A stretch of 7,946 nt of DNA from Actinomycetes bacterium (GCA_029779385.1 JAKPAQ010000232.1:1-7946); one strand, 5' to 3'; positions 1-6,885 are shown, numbered from the stretch's first letter. Program-made: numbers and translations. The notes: a model not told the origin generated them from the sequence alone.

Positions 1-1541
1 TCAAGCCTGTTGTCATCGGCAACATGACCGGTGCCTCCGAAGGCAAGACCATGTACGTGATCCCTTACCTGATGGCAGCGCCGGGATCGCCGCTTGAGGC
101 GTACGCCGCCGGCATCGAGTTGACCGACAACCGTTCGGTCGTGCTGCAAATGATCCGCATGGCCCGCGTTGGCGTCGACATCTTCAACAACCTCGCCGAC
201 CCAGCCAGCTTCGTGCGCGCCGTCCACGTGACCGGCGACCTCGAGAACCTCGGTCAGGGCACCCCCGACGACAAGCGTTACTTCGTCACCGTTGCCGATG
301 AGCGCACTATCTTGCACTTCGGTTCCTCCTACGGAGGAAACGCACTCTTGGGCAAGATCGCCCACGGTCTGCGTCAGGCCAACTGGGACGGCTGGGCCTC
401 AGGCAAGTTCCTGGGCGAGCAGTACATGCTGATCGCAATCCACGACAAGCAGACCGGCCGCAAATACCACATCGCCGGTGGTTTCCCGAGTGCCTCGGGC
501 AAGACCAACCTCGCGATGATGGTTCCGCCGGACGCGCTCGGCGACCGTTACTACGTCGAGTTCTTCGGCGACGACATCGCTTGGCTTTGGGTCGGCGAAG
601 ACGGCAAGCTTTATGGCATGAACCCCGAGTTCGGTGTGTTCGGCGTGGCAATCGACACCAACGAAGCCACCAACCCGAACGCGCTGGCGTCGGTCCAGCC
701 GAACACCGGTGCGATCTTCACCAACACTGCCTACAACGTGAACACGTGCGAGACCTGGTGGGAAGGCAAGACGCCTGACTACCCGACCGACGTGACCGGT
801 TGGCGTGACTGGAAGGGTCAGATGATCTCGGACCGTCCGGTTGAGGAGCAGCGCTCCAAAGACCACGTTTGGGGTCACCCGAACTGCCGGTTCACCTCCA
901 CGATGGCCAACGTGCCGAACGAGTCGCCCGAGTACAACGATCCGGCCGGCGTGCCGATCGACGGCATCATCTACGGCGGTCGTACTCGCGACCGTGAGCC
1001 GCTGATCCGCGCGATCAGCGACATTGCTGAAGGCATCTACGACGGTCTGACTCTTGGTGCCGAGGCAACCGCCGCGGCCGAAGGCGTTGCCGGTCAGTTG
1101 CGTTACGACCCGATGAGCATGCGTCCGTTCTTGGCGCTGCCCGAAGGTCGTTACGCCCAGCACTGGCTCGACCTGCTCGACCAGGTCAGTGACAAGCCGC
1201 TTTTCGCTCACGTGAACTGGTTCCAGCGCGACGCCGACGGCGGCTACCTGTGGCCTGGCTACGGCGAGAACCTGCGCGCGTTGCTGTGGATGATGGACTT
1301 CCGTGAGGGCCGGGTCACCGGTACGCAGACTCCGGTGGGCGTTGTTCCGCAGAAGTCCGAACTCAACCTTGACGGCCTCGACATCGACGACGCGGTCATC
1401 GACCAGCTCTTGACGATCGACATCGATCGTTGGAAGCAGGAGATCGGTCTTCGCCAGACGCACCTCGAGCAGTTCAACGGACTGCCCGAAGAGATCTGGG
1501 AAGCGCACCGTCGCGTGGAGCAGGCGCTCGACGAGGCCTGA
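1..1541 (+). CDS. pckG: phosphoenolpyruvate carboxykinase (GTP type), 5'-truncated by window edge, divergent active site
   Basis: Cytosolic gluconeogenic enzyme family converting oxaloacetate + GTP to PEP + CO2 + GDP. The reading frame is open from base 3; the first in-frame ATG (base 24) lies inside the conserved fold, so about 100 of the usual ~610 residues are missing upstream. Counting from that ATG: SYGGNALLGK at 102-111, P-loop FPSASGKTN at 154-162, FGDDIAW at 181-187, HPNCRF at 285-290, GVPIDGIIYGGR at 309-320, EATAAAEG lid region at 347-354, HVNWF at 396-400 and LWPGYGEN at 409-416. These, and the C-terminal TPVGVVP and GLDID segments, match GTP-dependent rather than ATP-dependent enzymes. 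Oddities by eye (rat numbering): Lys244 is Ile112, His264 is Tyr134 or Gln133, and the P-loop Cys288 is Ser158; Asp311 is kept. Family assignment is secure; normal catalysis is not. It could be a variant enzyme or a paralogue. A hairpin terminator follows the stop. Confidence 0.93.
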   Translation, partial: KPVVIGNMTGASEGKTMYVIPYLMAAPGSPLEAYAAGIELTDNRSVVLQMIRMARVGVDIFNNLADPASFVRAVHVTGDLENLGQGTPDDKRYFVTVADERTILHFGSSYGGNALLGKIAHGLRQANWDGWASGKFLGEQYMLIAIHDKQTGRKYHIAGGFPSASGKTNLAMMVPPDALGDRYYVEFFGDDIAWLWVGEDGKLYGMNPEFGVFGVAIDTNEATNPNALASVQPNTGAIFTNTAYNVNTCETWWEGKTPDYPTDVTGWRDWKGQMISDRPVEEQRSKDHVWGHPNCRFTSTMANVPNESPEYNDPAGVPIDGIIYGGRTRDREPLIRAISDIAEGIYDGLTLGAEATAAAEGVAGQLRYDPMSMRPFLALPEGRYAQHWLDLLDQVSDKPLFAHVNWFQRDADGGYLWPGYGENLRALLWMMDFREGRVTGTQTPVGVVPQKSELNLDGLDIDDAVIDQLLTIDIDRWKQEIGLRQTHLEQFNGLPEEIWEAHRRVEQALDEA

Positions 1542-1568
1542 GCCTGACGACAGTCAGAGACTGACAGC

Positions 1569-1605
1569 AAAGGGCCGCACCACCGATTCGGTGGGGCGGC
1601 CCTTT
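1569..1605. terminator. bidirectional intrinsic terminator between convergent genes
   Basis: The arms aaagggccgcaccacc (1569-1584) and ggtggggcggcccttt (1590-1605) form a 16-bp stem with one A/G mismatch around a 5-base loop, gattc. A T-rich tract (cgttgtgtttgggtagttgtttg) follows on the plus strand. The site lies 27 bases after the PEP carboxykinase stop and 37 bases beyond the stop of the minus-strand hydrolase, so it probably serves both genes. In the minus direction the T-tract is poor, so termination there is less certain. A small alternative hairpin, CTGAC-gaca-GTCAG (1544-1557), with a second CTGAC at 1561-1565, precedes it. Confidence 0.85.
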
Positions 1606-1642
1606 CGTTGTGTTTGGGTAGTTGTTTGTGCGCGGGAGCGGC

Positions 1643-3613
1643 TCAGGCGTTTCGAGCCCAAGTGCCGGGCTCCTGGGCGCTCAAGCCCAGTCCGGCCGCG
1701 CGCCTTGCCACCCAAGCGGATTGCTTGGCCGAAAGCTCGCCGAGGCTGAACTGGGTTCCCCAGCCGAAGCTAGAAGTGCCCGGAATGTCTTTGAGAGTTC
1801 CGTTCGGGCCGCGCTGAATTTGGCCGACGATGTCGCGGTAGCCGACAGTGAGCTCCAGTGGTGTGCCAAATTTTGTTTTGAACTCTTGGGCCAGTGTGTT
1901 CGCGCGACCGGCCACGTCGCAACGCAGCAGCACGTCCCCGGCCGGGCACAAGACGCCTTGGGGGATCTGGCCGTTGCCGTAGCCGCCCCAGCCAGTACCC
2001 GCGCCGCTGTTGGCGAGGAACTGAACCAAGACGGGCATCGGGTCAACGAACTCGCCGTTGACGGTCAGTTCAAAGTGCAGATGGGGCCCGGTGGTGTTTC
2101 CGCGCGCGCCCACCAGCGCGATCTGCTCGCCCGACGCGACCTGCTGACCATCCTGGACGAGAACCTTGGACGAGTGGGCGTAGCGTTCTGCGGTCCCGTC
2201 GGGGTGATTCACGGTGATGAGCGTGCCCGCCCAACCGACCTCAGCGAGCGCGACCGTGCCGCCACGAGAGGCGAAGATCGGCGTGCCGATCGCGGCCGAC
2301 AAATCTTGGCCAGTGTGGTTGGCCTTCCACATGCCGCCGGCTTGGCCGAAGCCGGCCGAAATGTTGTAGGTTCCGCGCTTGAGTGGGAACGTCCAACCCT
2401 GCATGTTGCCCGCTACTGGCTTGGTGGCGTTGCAGACCGTGTTGGTTGCCCCTGATTTGGCTTTGGGTGCGGTATTCGTGCCGGCGCCAAGGGCTGGTCT
2501 AGTTACCGCGAACGGTTTGGTTGGCATCTTCGAAACGCCGACCTGATAGCGGGTGGCGGCCGAGTCGATCACCATGTTCTTGCCGACATAAACGCCAACG
2601 TGGTGAATGCCGGCGGCCTTGTTGGCCGAAAACACCAAGTCGCCCGTACGGATGTCCCCAACTTTGACCTTTACTGTCTTGGCGTAAAGCTCGGCTGGCG
2701 TACCGGCCAGTTGGTAACCGCCAGTGCCGGTGGCGAGGCCGCCGCAGCTCCACGCGCCGGCCAGGTTCTTGGGCGCGTAGTCGTTGCCGATTCGAGCGAA
2801 CATCGCGTTGACGAAGGCGATGGTTTCGGCGGGGAGAACCTCAACTGTCTTGGAACCGACAGTCGCGGAGGTGTATCCGCCGTCAGACTTGAGTTCGGCG
2901 GCTTTCGGAGCCTTCACGCCGAGGCTGGACAACTGCTCGACGTAGGCCTTCCAGTCGTTGCTCGCGTCGGTATTCCATTGGACCTGCTCGGCATGTGTCG
3001 CTGGCAAGCCGTCTGGAGTGGAGGAGGAACCGAGACCAAGTTCTTTGGCAAGTTTGTGAACATCTTTGAGTTGACGTTGGGCCGCGGCCTCGGCGACTTT
3101 TGCCTGATCAATCAGCTTATTTGCTTCGTCGGTTAGGACCTGGGCGGCATCGAAAGCGGCCTTCGCGTCCACGAGATGGCCCTCTTGGGCGTCGGTGACC
3201 TGCTCGGTGCTGAACATGCCGGTGATCAGTTCCTCGGGGGTCTCGGCTGCACCGAGGGCGAGGAGTTTTTGGGAGAACGGATCTGCCGACGGGCTCATCG
3301 CATAGTCGACAACCTGGGCGATGTATTCGCTGGCGATTTCACGCTGATGTGCTGCGTCTTTTTCCTTTTCGGCGGCCTCGGCGCGGCGTTCTTCAGCGAC
3401 GCTCAGGTTCGACTCGTATCGCATCGCCAACGCGGTCAGTTCGGTGACGACACTTGGCGCGATCGACAGCGGATCCGGGACGGCCGCCGAGGGCACAGTG
3501 ATTGCGGGCGCGCCAGTACTAGGCGTGGCCGAAGGATCGGCAGCGTGAGCGACGCTCGGGGCCAGGCAGCAGGCCGCGACAGTCACTGACGCGATGACCC
3601 GAGTCAAACGCAT
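1643..3613 (-). CDS. secreted peptidoglycan hydrolase: coiled coil, NlpC/P60-like, M23 endopeptidase, degenerate M15 (VanY-like) domain
   Basis: A 656-residue exported wall hydrolase. Residues 1-24 are a Sec signal peptide ending AHA. Residues 25-55 are Pro/Ala/Ser-rich, and about 60-195 are Ala/Glu/Lys-rich, predicted coiled coil, as in RipA/RipC-type and other actinobacterial hydrolases. An NlpC/P60-like domain follows at about 262-352, with Cys290 (in SCGGL), His338 (in HHVGVYVG) and Asp350 where RipA has Glu and others His. The M23 (LytM-type) domain at about 405-528 keeps its zinc ligands: His433 and Asp437 (HTGQD) and His513 (GPHLHF), plus His480. Residues 556-656 resemble VanY/M15 D,D-carboxypeptidases (FGT, GYRD, PGTSS-GWG, EPGTW) but lack the zinc ligands. 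Likely role: cutting peptide cross-links during growth or cell separation. The ATG start is supported by the signal peptide and a GGAGGGAG ribosome site. It is transcribed alone, divergent from copC. Which domains are active is inference. Confidence 0.9.
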   Translation of the reverse strand: MRLTRVIASVTVAACCLAPSVAHAADPSATPSTGAPAITVPSAAVPDPLSIAPSVVTELTALAMRYESNLSVAEERRAEAAEKEKDAAHQREIASEYIAQVVDYAMSPSADPFSQKLLALGAAETPEELITGMFSTEQVTDAQEGHLVDAKAAFDAAQVLTDEANKLIDQAKVAEAAAQRQLKDVHKLAKELGLGSSSTPDGLPATHAEQVQWNTDASNDWKAYVEQLSSLGVKAPKAAELKSDGGYTSATVGSKTVEVLPAETIAFVNAMFARIGNDYAPKNLAGAWSCGGLATGTGGYQLAGTPAELYAKTVKVKVGDIRTGDLVFSANKAAGIHHVGVYVGKNMVIDSAATRYQVGVSKMPTKPFAVTRPALGAGTNTAPKAKSGATNTVCNATKPVAGNMQGWTFPLKRGTYNISAGFGQAGGMWKANHTGQDLSAAIGTPIFASRGGTVALAEVGWAGTLITVNHPDGTAERYAHSSKVLVQDGQQVASGEQIALVGARGNTTGPHLHFELTVNGEFVDPMPVLVQFLANSGAGTGWGGYGNGQIPQGVLCPAGDVLLRCDVAGRANTLAQEFKTKFGTPLELTVGYRDIVGQIQRGPNGTLKDIPGTSSFGWGTQFSLGELSAKQSAWVARRAAGLGLSAQEPGTWARNA

Positions 3614-3619
3614 GAGTTT

Positions 3620-3627
3620 CTCCCTCC
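3620..3627 (-). promoter_or_regulatory. ribosome binding site of the peptidoglycan hydrolase gene
   Basis: On the minus strand, GGAGGGAG lies 6 bases before the ATG at 3613. This fixes the start and contrasts with the divergent copC gene, which has no such site. A TAGGCC sequence on the minus strand (3654 down to 3649) could be the -10 box, which would give a leader of about 30 bases, but I see no good -35 element. Confidence 0.7.
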
Positions 3628-3741
3628 AACGCAGAGTGAACCATGTCGGGCCTAGCCGTGTTCACCGAATTCACATAAGAAACACGAGCACCACTCTTCC
3701 GGGCCCCGCGCAGGCGGTGAAAGTGATCATTTCGAGCCAGT

Positions 3742-3747
3742 TAGGCT
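3742..3747 (+). promoter_or_regulatory. -10 box of a leaderless promoter for copC
   Basis: TAGGCT fits the actinobacterial -10 consensus TANNNT. Its last base is followed by exactly 6 bases and then the GTG start, so transcription would begin at or next to the start codon, giving a leaderless mRNA. No Shine-Dalgarno sequence is present before the GTG. No clear -35 hexamer is visible, which is common for this promoter class. The same box and spacing occur before the gene at 7003. Confidence 0.6.
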
Positions 3748-3753
3748 GAGCGG

Positions 3754-4302
3754 GTGCGATTGATCTCAGCGTTGTTCGGTTTGCTCTTCACCATGCTCTT
3801 AGTGGGGTCGGCGGTGGCGCCGGCCCAAGCGCACACTGGCCTTGAATCCTCAGACCCGGCCGACGGGTCGTCGGTGCTCGAAGCACCGAAAACTATTCGG
3901 CTGACCTTCTCGGAGGCGATCGGTGGTTCGGACGACGTCCCCGGTGAAGCCGTAGTCGTGGTCGACGGCGAAACTCAGAACTGGGACGCCAAGTTCGACG
4001 GCCGCGACGTCACCTTGAGTTCGCCCCAGAACACGATGACTGGCAAATACGACGTCAACTATCGAGTTGTCTCTGCTGACGGCCACCCGGTAACCGGCTC
4101 GATTTCGTTCGATGTGATTGCCCCTTCGTCCACGGAGCGGCCAACAACCGCACCGACCGAGGCCGTGCCAGTGGAGTCCAGTTCCGACGGTTCAGTTTGG
4201 ACTTCGCCGCTGCTGCTGGGCGTTATCGTCGCTGCGGTGGCCCTAATCGGCGCCGCTTGGGCGTTGATGCGTGGTCGCGGTAACACCGCCGACGATGAAT
4301 AG
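3754..4302 (+). CDS. copC: CopC-domain copper-binding protein, membrane-anchored
   Basis: A 182-residue extracytoplasmic copper-binding protein. Residues 1-26 form a signal peptide ending in AQA. Cleavage there leaves His27 as the new N-terminus, as in CopC proteins where the N-terminal His is a Cu(II) ligand. The CopC beta-barrel spans about 27-122 and includes LTFSEAI (50-56) and the hallmark VVSADGHPVTGS (105-116), whose Asp109 and His111 complete the expected Cu(II) site. A Ser/Thr/Pro-rich linker (about 123-148) leads to one membrane helix (about 150-171) and a short Arg-rich cytoplasmic end. I see no Met-rich Cu(I) site. It is the first gene of an operon with copD-ctaG, which overlaps its end, so the likely job is holding periplasmic-side copper for import or oxidase assembly. 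The GTG start is supported by the complete signal peptide and the adjacent -10 box. Confidence 0.9.
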   Translation: MRLISALFGLLFTMLLVGSAVAPAQAHTGLESSDPADGSSVLEAPKTIRLTFSEAIGGSDDVPGEAVVVVDGETQNWDAKFDGRDVTLSSPQNTMTGKYDVNYRVVSADGHPVTGSISFDVIAPSSTERPTTAPTEAVPVESSSDGSVWTSPLLLGVIVAAVALIGAAWALMRGRGNTADDE

Positions 4303-6247
4303 TCGCTCGCGCACTCGGCTGTGGTCGGCAGGCATCCTGCTTTTTGGGATTGCTTCGCTGGTCGTCCTGCTGCTGGTGACCGGCGCGTCGCCGAAGCCAG
4401 TCCCACAAGGCCTGCCCGACCCCGGTCCGCTTGTTGGTTGGGCCATCCCAGTGGCCGGGTTTTTGTCGACCGTATTCGGGTCAGTCACCGTAGGCATGCT
4501 GCTGGTGGCCGTATTCCTCCTGCCAAGCACCGCACGGCTCGAAGGCCTGGCCGTTCAAGCAGTCCGGCTCGCGTCGGTGAGCGCCTGGTGCTGGCTCGCC
4601 TCCATCGTTGTTGTCTATTGGGCAACAGTCGCCGATCTTTACGCCCGCAGTCCCGGCGAGGTCAATTTTGCTCAATGGGTCGACTTTGCCCGGAACTTCG
4701 CCACTGGGCGAGGACTTGCGGTCCAAGCGCTCACCGTCCTGATCGTCGCGCTTTGGACGCGGTGGACGCTGTCGGTCGGCCCGCTAACCATCAACCTTGG
4801 ACTATCGCTGTTGGGGACTGCGGCAGTTGGCTTCACCGGCCACTCCGCCTCTTCGGGCTCGCATGCGATGGCCACCACCAGCTTGGTGATCCACCTAGTC
4901 GGTGCGCTGCTTTGGGTCGGTGGACTGATCGCGTTGTGTTGGGTCGCGTTGCGTGGCAGCAAACGCCTAGACGCCGCCGTCACCCGGTACTCGGCACTGG
5001 CGCTCTGGTGCTTCGTGCTGGTGGCCGCCTCAGGCACGATCAACGCGATCATCTCGCTCGGTTCAATCCGCGGCCTCGACACCACCTACGGCACGCTGCT
5101 CATAGTCAAAGTGCTGGCGTTGGCCGCGCTAGGCGTTTTCGGTGTCGCCCAGCGCCGGCGGTTACATTCTCGTGGCGCAAGGTTCGCCACCTTGGCGCTG
5201 TTTGAGATAACGCTGATGGTCTTCACCTTCGCGGTGGCAGTCGTGCTTTCGCGTACGCCTCCACCGGTGGGTGAAAACGTGCTGACCACGCCGTCCGAGA
5301 TCCTGCTCGGGCGACCGCTGCCGCCAGCACCCACGCTCGGGCGAGTGCTAGTCGGGTTCAACCCAGACGGCATCGGCCTAGCCATCGTGCTCATCGGCGC
5401 CGCGTTGTATTTGACTGGGCTGCGCGTCATGCGCCGCCGTGGCGACAAGTGGCCGATTGGTCGCACCATCAGTTGGTTCGTGGGTCTAGCGATCGTCGGT
5501 TGGGCGACCTTTGGCGGGCTCGGCGTCTACTCCAGCGTCATGTTCAGCCTGCACATGATTTCGCACATGATGCTGTCGATGATCTCGCCGATCTTCCTAG
5601 TCCTCGGGGCACCAATGACGCTCGCGTTGCGAACCCTGCCGGGACCCCGTCAGCCGGGGGAGTACTCGCCGCGCAAACTGCTTCACACGCTGCTGCATTC
5701 GCCGGTGTCTCGGTTCTACACGAACCCGATCGTGGCGGCGTCGATCTTCATGGGGACGCTCTATGCGGTCTACTTCACTGGCCTGTTCGAGTTGATGATG
5801 CAGACCCACTCAGGTCACGCGATCATGGAGATCCACTTCCTGTTTTCGGGAATCTTGTTCTATTACGTGATCGTTGGCGTGGATCCGTCGCCGGTCAAAC
5901 TCGGCCCACTCGCGCGGTTCGGGGTGCTGATGTTCTCGATCCCGTTCCACGCGTTCTTCTCGGTGGCACTGATGTCCTCAACCGTGATCATCGCCGAGAA
6001 GTACTACACGACGCTGGACCGGCCATACGCAACCGATCTGCTGCACGATCAGTACGTCGGCGGCGGGATCGCGTGGGCGATGGGCGAGGTGCCGCTGCTG
6101 TTGGTGGTCGCGGCCATCTTCATCCAATGGTTTCGTTCGGACACCCGAGAGGCCGCACGCAACGATCGTGCCGCCGACCGCGACGACGACGCCGAGCTAG
6201 AAAAGTACAACGCCTACCTGCGTGCGATGCAAGATCGCAGCAAGTAG
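4295..6247 (+). CDS. ctaG: fused CopD copper-import domain and CtaG (caa3-type) cytochrome c oxidase assembly factor
   Basis: A polytopic membrane protein of 650 residues from the ATG at 4295. The N-terminal half (about 1-325) is a CopD-like multi-helix domain with His183, His190 and His200 preceding LLWVGGL, typical CopD copper-ligand candidates. The C-terminal half (about 355-625) is the caa3_CtaG family: SLHMISHMMLSM (418-429, His420 and His424), LGAPMTLALRTLPGP (437-451), His505/His508/His514 around the HFLFSG segment, GVDPSP (528-533), PFHAFF (550-555) and GGGIAW. The acidic and basic tail is cytoplasmic. The same fusion and length occur in actinobacteria, for example M. tuberculosis Rv0102 (661 residues). 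Likely role: moving copper inward and supplying it to the CuB centre of haem-copper oxidase. The ATG overlaps copC by 8 bases, suggesting coupled translation; a GTG at 4271 would add 8 residues and cannot be excluded. Neither start has a clear ribosome site. Confidence 0.9.
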   Translation: MNSRSRTRLWSAGILLFGIASLVVLLLVTGASPKPVPQGLPDPGPLVGWAIPVAGFLSTVFGSVTVGMLLVAVFLLPSTARLEGLAVQAVRLASVSAWCWLASIVVVYWATVADLYARSPGEVNFAQWVDFARNFATGRGLAVQALTVLIVALWTRWTLSVGPLTINLGLSLLGTAAVGFTGHSASSGSHAMATTSLVIHLVGALLWVGGLIALCWVALRGSKRLDAAVTRYSALALWCFVLVAASGTINAIISLGSIRGLDTTYGTLLIVKVLALAALGVFGVAQRRRLHSRGARFATLALFEITLMVFTFAVAVVLSRTPPPVGENVLTTPSEILLGRPLPPAPTLGRVLVGFNPDGIGLAIVLIGAALYLTGLRVMRRRGDKWPIGRTISWFVGLAIVGWATFGGLGVYSSVMFSLHMISHMMLSMISPIFLVLGAPMTLALRTLPGPRQPGEYSPRKLLHTLLHSPVSRFYTNPIVAASIFMGTLYAVYFTGLFELMMQTHSGHAIMEIHFLFSGILFYYVIVGVDPSPVKLGPLARFGVLMFSIPFHAFFSVALMSSTVIIAEKYYTTLDRPYATDLLHDQYVGGGIAWAMGEVPLLLVVAAIFIQWFRSDTREAARNDRAADRDDDAELEKYNAYLRAMQDRSK

Positions 6248-6263
6248 GCGCTGAAAGTACTAC

Positions 6264-6881
6264 TCAGAACAGGATCTGGCCGCCGCTGGATGCAGCGGTG
6301 AACCGCTCCTGGGCGTCGGCCCAGTTGGCGATGTTCCAGAACGCCTTGACGTAGTCTCCCTTGACGTTGAGGTAGTCAAGGTAGAAGGCGTGTTCCCACA
6401 TATCCAACTGCGAGATCGGAACCAACGTCGCCGGAATGTTGGACTGCTGATCGTAAAGCTGGACGATAACCAGCTTTTGACCGAGCGTGTCCCACGCGGT
6501 GATTGCCCAACCCGAACCCTGAATGCCAAGGGCAACTTGCTCGAATTGTGCGCGGTAGGCGTCAAACGAACCGAAGTTGTCGTCGATTGCGGCCTGCAGT
6601 TCGCCGGTCGGCTTGTCGCCACCCTCGGGGGAGAGGTTCTTCCAGAACAGCGAGTGGTTGATGTGTCCGCCGAGGTTGAACGCGAGGTTCTTCTCCAACA
6701 GGTTGATCGTGTCGTAGGAGTTCTCAGCGCGCGCCTGTTCAAGCTTCTCCAACGCCGTGTTCAAGCCGTTGACGTAGTTCTGGTGGTGCTTGCTGTGGTG
6801 CAGTTCCATGATTTTGCCGGAGATGTGCGGGTCAAGTGCCCCGTAATCGTAGGGCAGGTCAGGCAAGGTGTAGTCAGCCAT
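6264..6881 (-). CDS. sodA: superoxide dismutase, Fe/Mn family, probably Mn-using
   Basis: A complete 205-residue enzyme converting superoxide to O2 and H2O2. Metal ligands in sequence order are His28 (ELHHSKHH), His76 ([10 protein letters not shown]), Asp160 and His164 ([11 protein letters not shown]). It closely resembles mycobacterial SodA, including [18 protein letters not shown] at the start and [11 protein letters not shown] near the end. The metal-tuning second-sphere residues are Gly71-Gly72 and Gln145 (YDQQSN). Gln in this position is typical of Mn enzymes, whereas the M. tuberculosis Fe enzyme has His145, so Mn or cambialistic use is inferred. There is no signal peptide; the protein is presumably cytoplasmic, or exported without one as in mycobacteria. 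It is a single gene, convergent with ctaG (16-base gap) and divergent from the phosphatidyltransferase gene. GGAGG lies 4 bases before the ATG. Confidence 0.96.
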   Translation of the reverse strand: MADYTLPDLPYDYGALDPHISGKIMELHHSKHHQNYVNGLNTALEKLEQARAENSYDTINLLEKNLAFNLGGHINHSLFWKNLSPEGGDKPTGELQAAIDDNFGSFDAYRAQFEQVALGIQGSGWAITAWDTLGQKLVIVQLYDQQSNIPATLVPISQLDMWEHAFYLDYLNVKGDYVKAFWNIANWADAQERFTAASSGGQILF

Positions 6882-6885
6882 GAGT

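Noticed and set aside
399..1508. Long minus-strand open frame (369 codons) inside the PEP carboxykinase gene
   Set aside because: It is antisense to a well-conserved enzyme, resembles no family I know, and is of a kind that arises readily in GC-rich codon-biased DNA.
1544..1565. Small CTGAC/GTCAG repeats after the PEP carboxykinase stop as an attenuator or regulatory RNA
   Set aside because: The stems are only 5 bp and lie immediately before a much stronger terminator; nothing else supports a separate RNA.
1622..2455. Plus-strand open frame (277 codons) opposite the hydrolase gene
   Set aside because: It is antisense to conserved M23 and M15-like domains, has no recognisable domain, and starts inside the convergent spacer just behind the terminator.
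3614..3753. Possible c-di-AMP (ydaO) riboswitch upstream of the wall hydrolase, as seen for some actinobacterial hydrolase genes
   Set aside because: The spacer is only 140 bases and shared with copC, and I see no conserved riboswitch core.
4321..5205. Plus-strand open frame (294 codons) in another frame of copD-ctaG
   Set aside because: Its Arg/Pro/His-rich composition is typical of an out-of-frame reading of a membrane protein gene, and the CopD frame is clearly the real one.
6281..6300. Hairpin CCGCTG-gatg-CAGCGG as terminator for ctaG or sodA
   Set aside because: It lies within the sodA coding region and has no T-tract on either strand; the symmetry may simply reflect codons.
5449..6354. 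Plus-strand open frame (301 codons) across the CtaG half and into sodA
   Set aside because: It is out of frame with conserved CtaG motifs, rich in Arg and Asp, and runs antisense into sodA.
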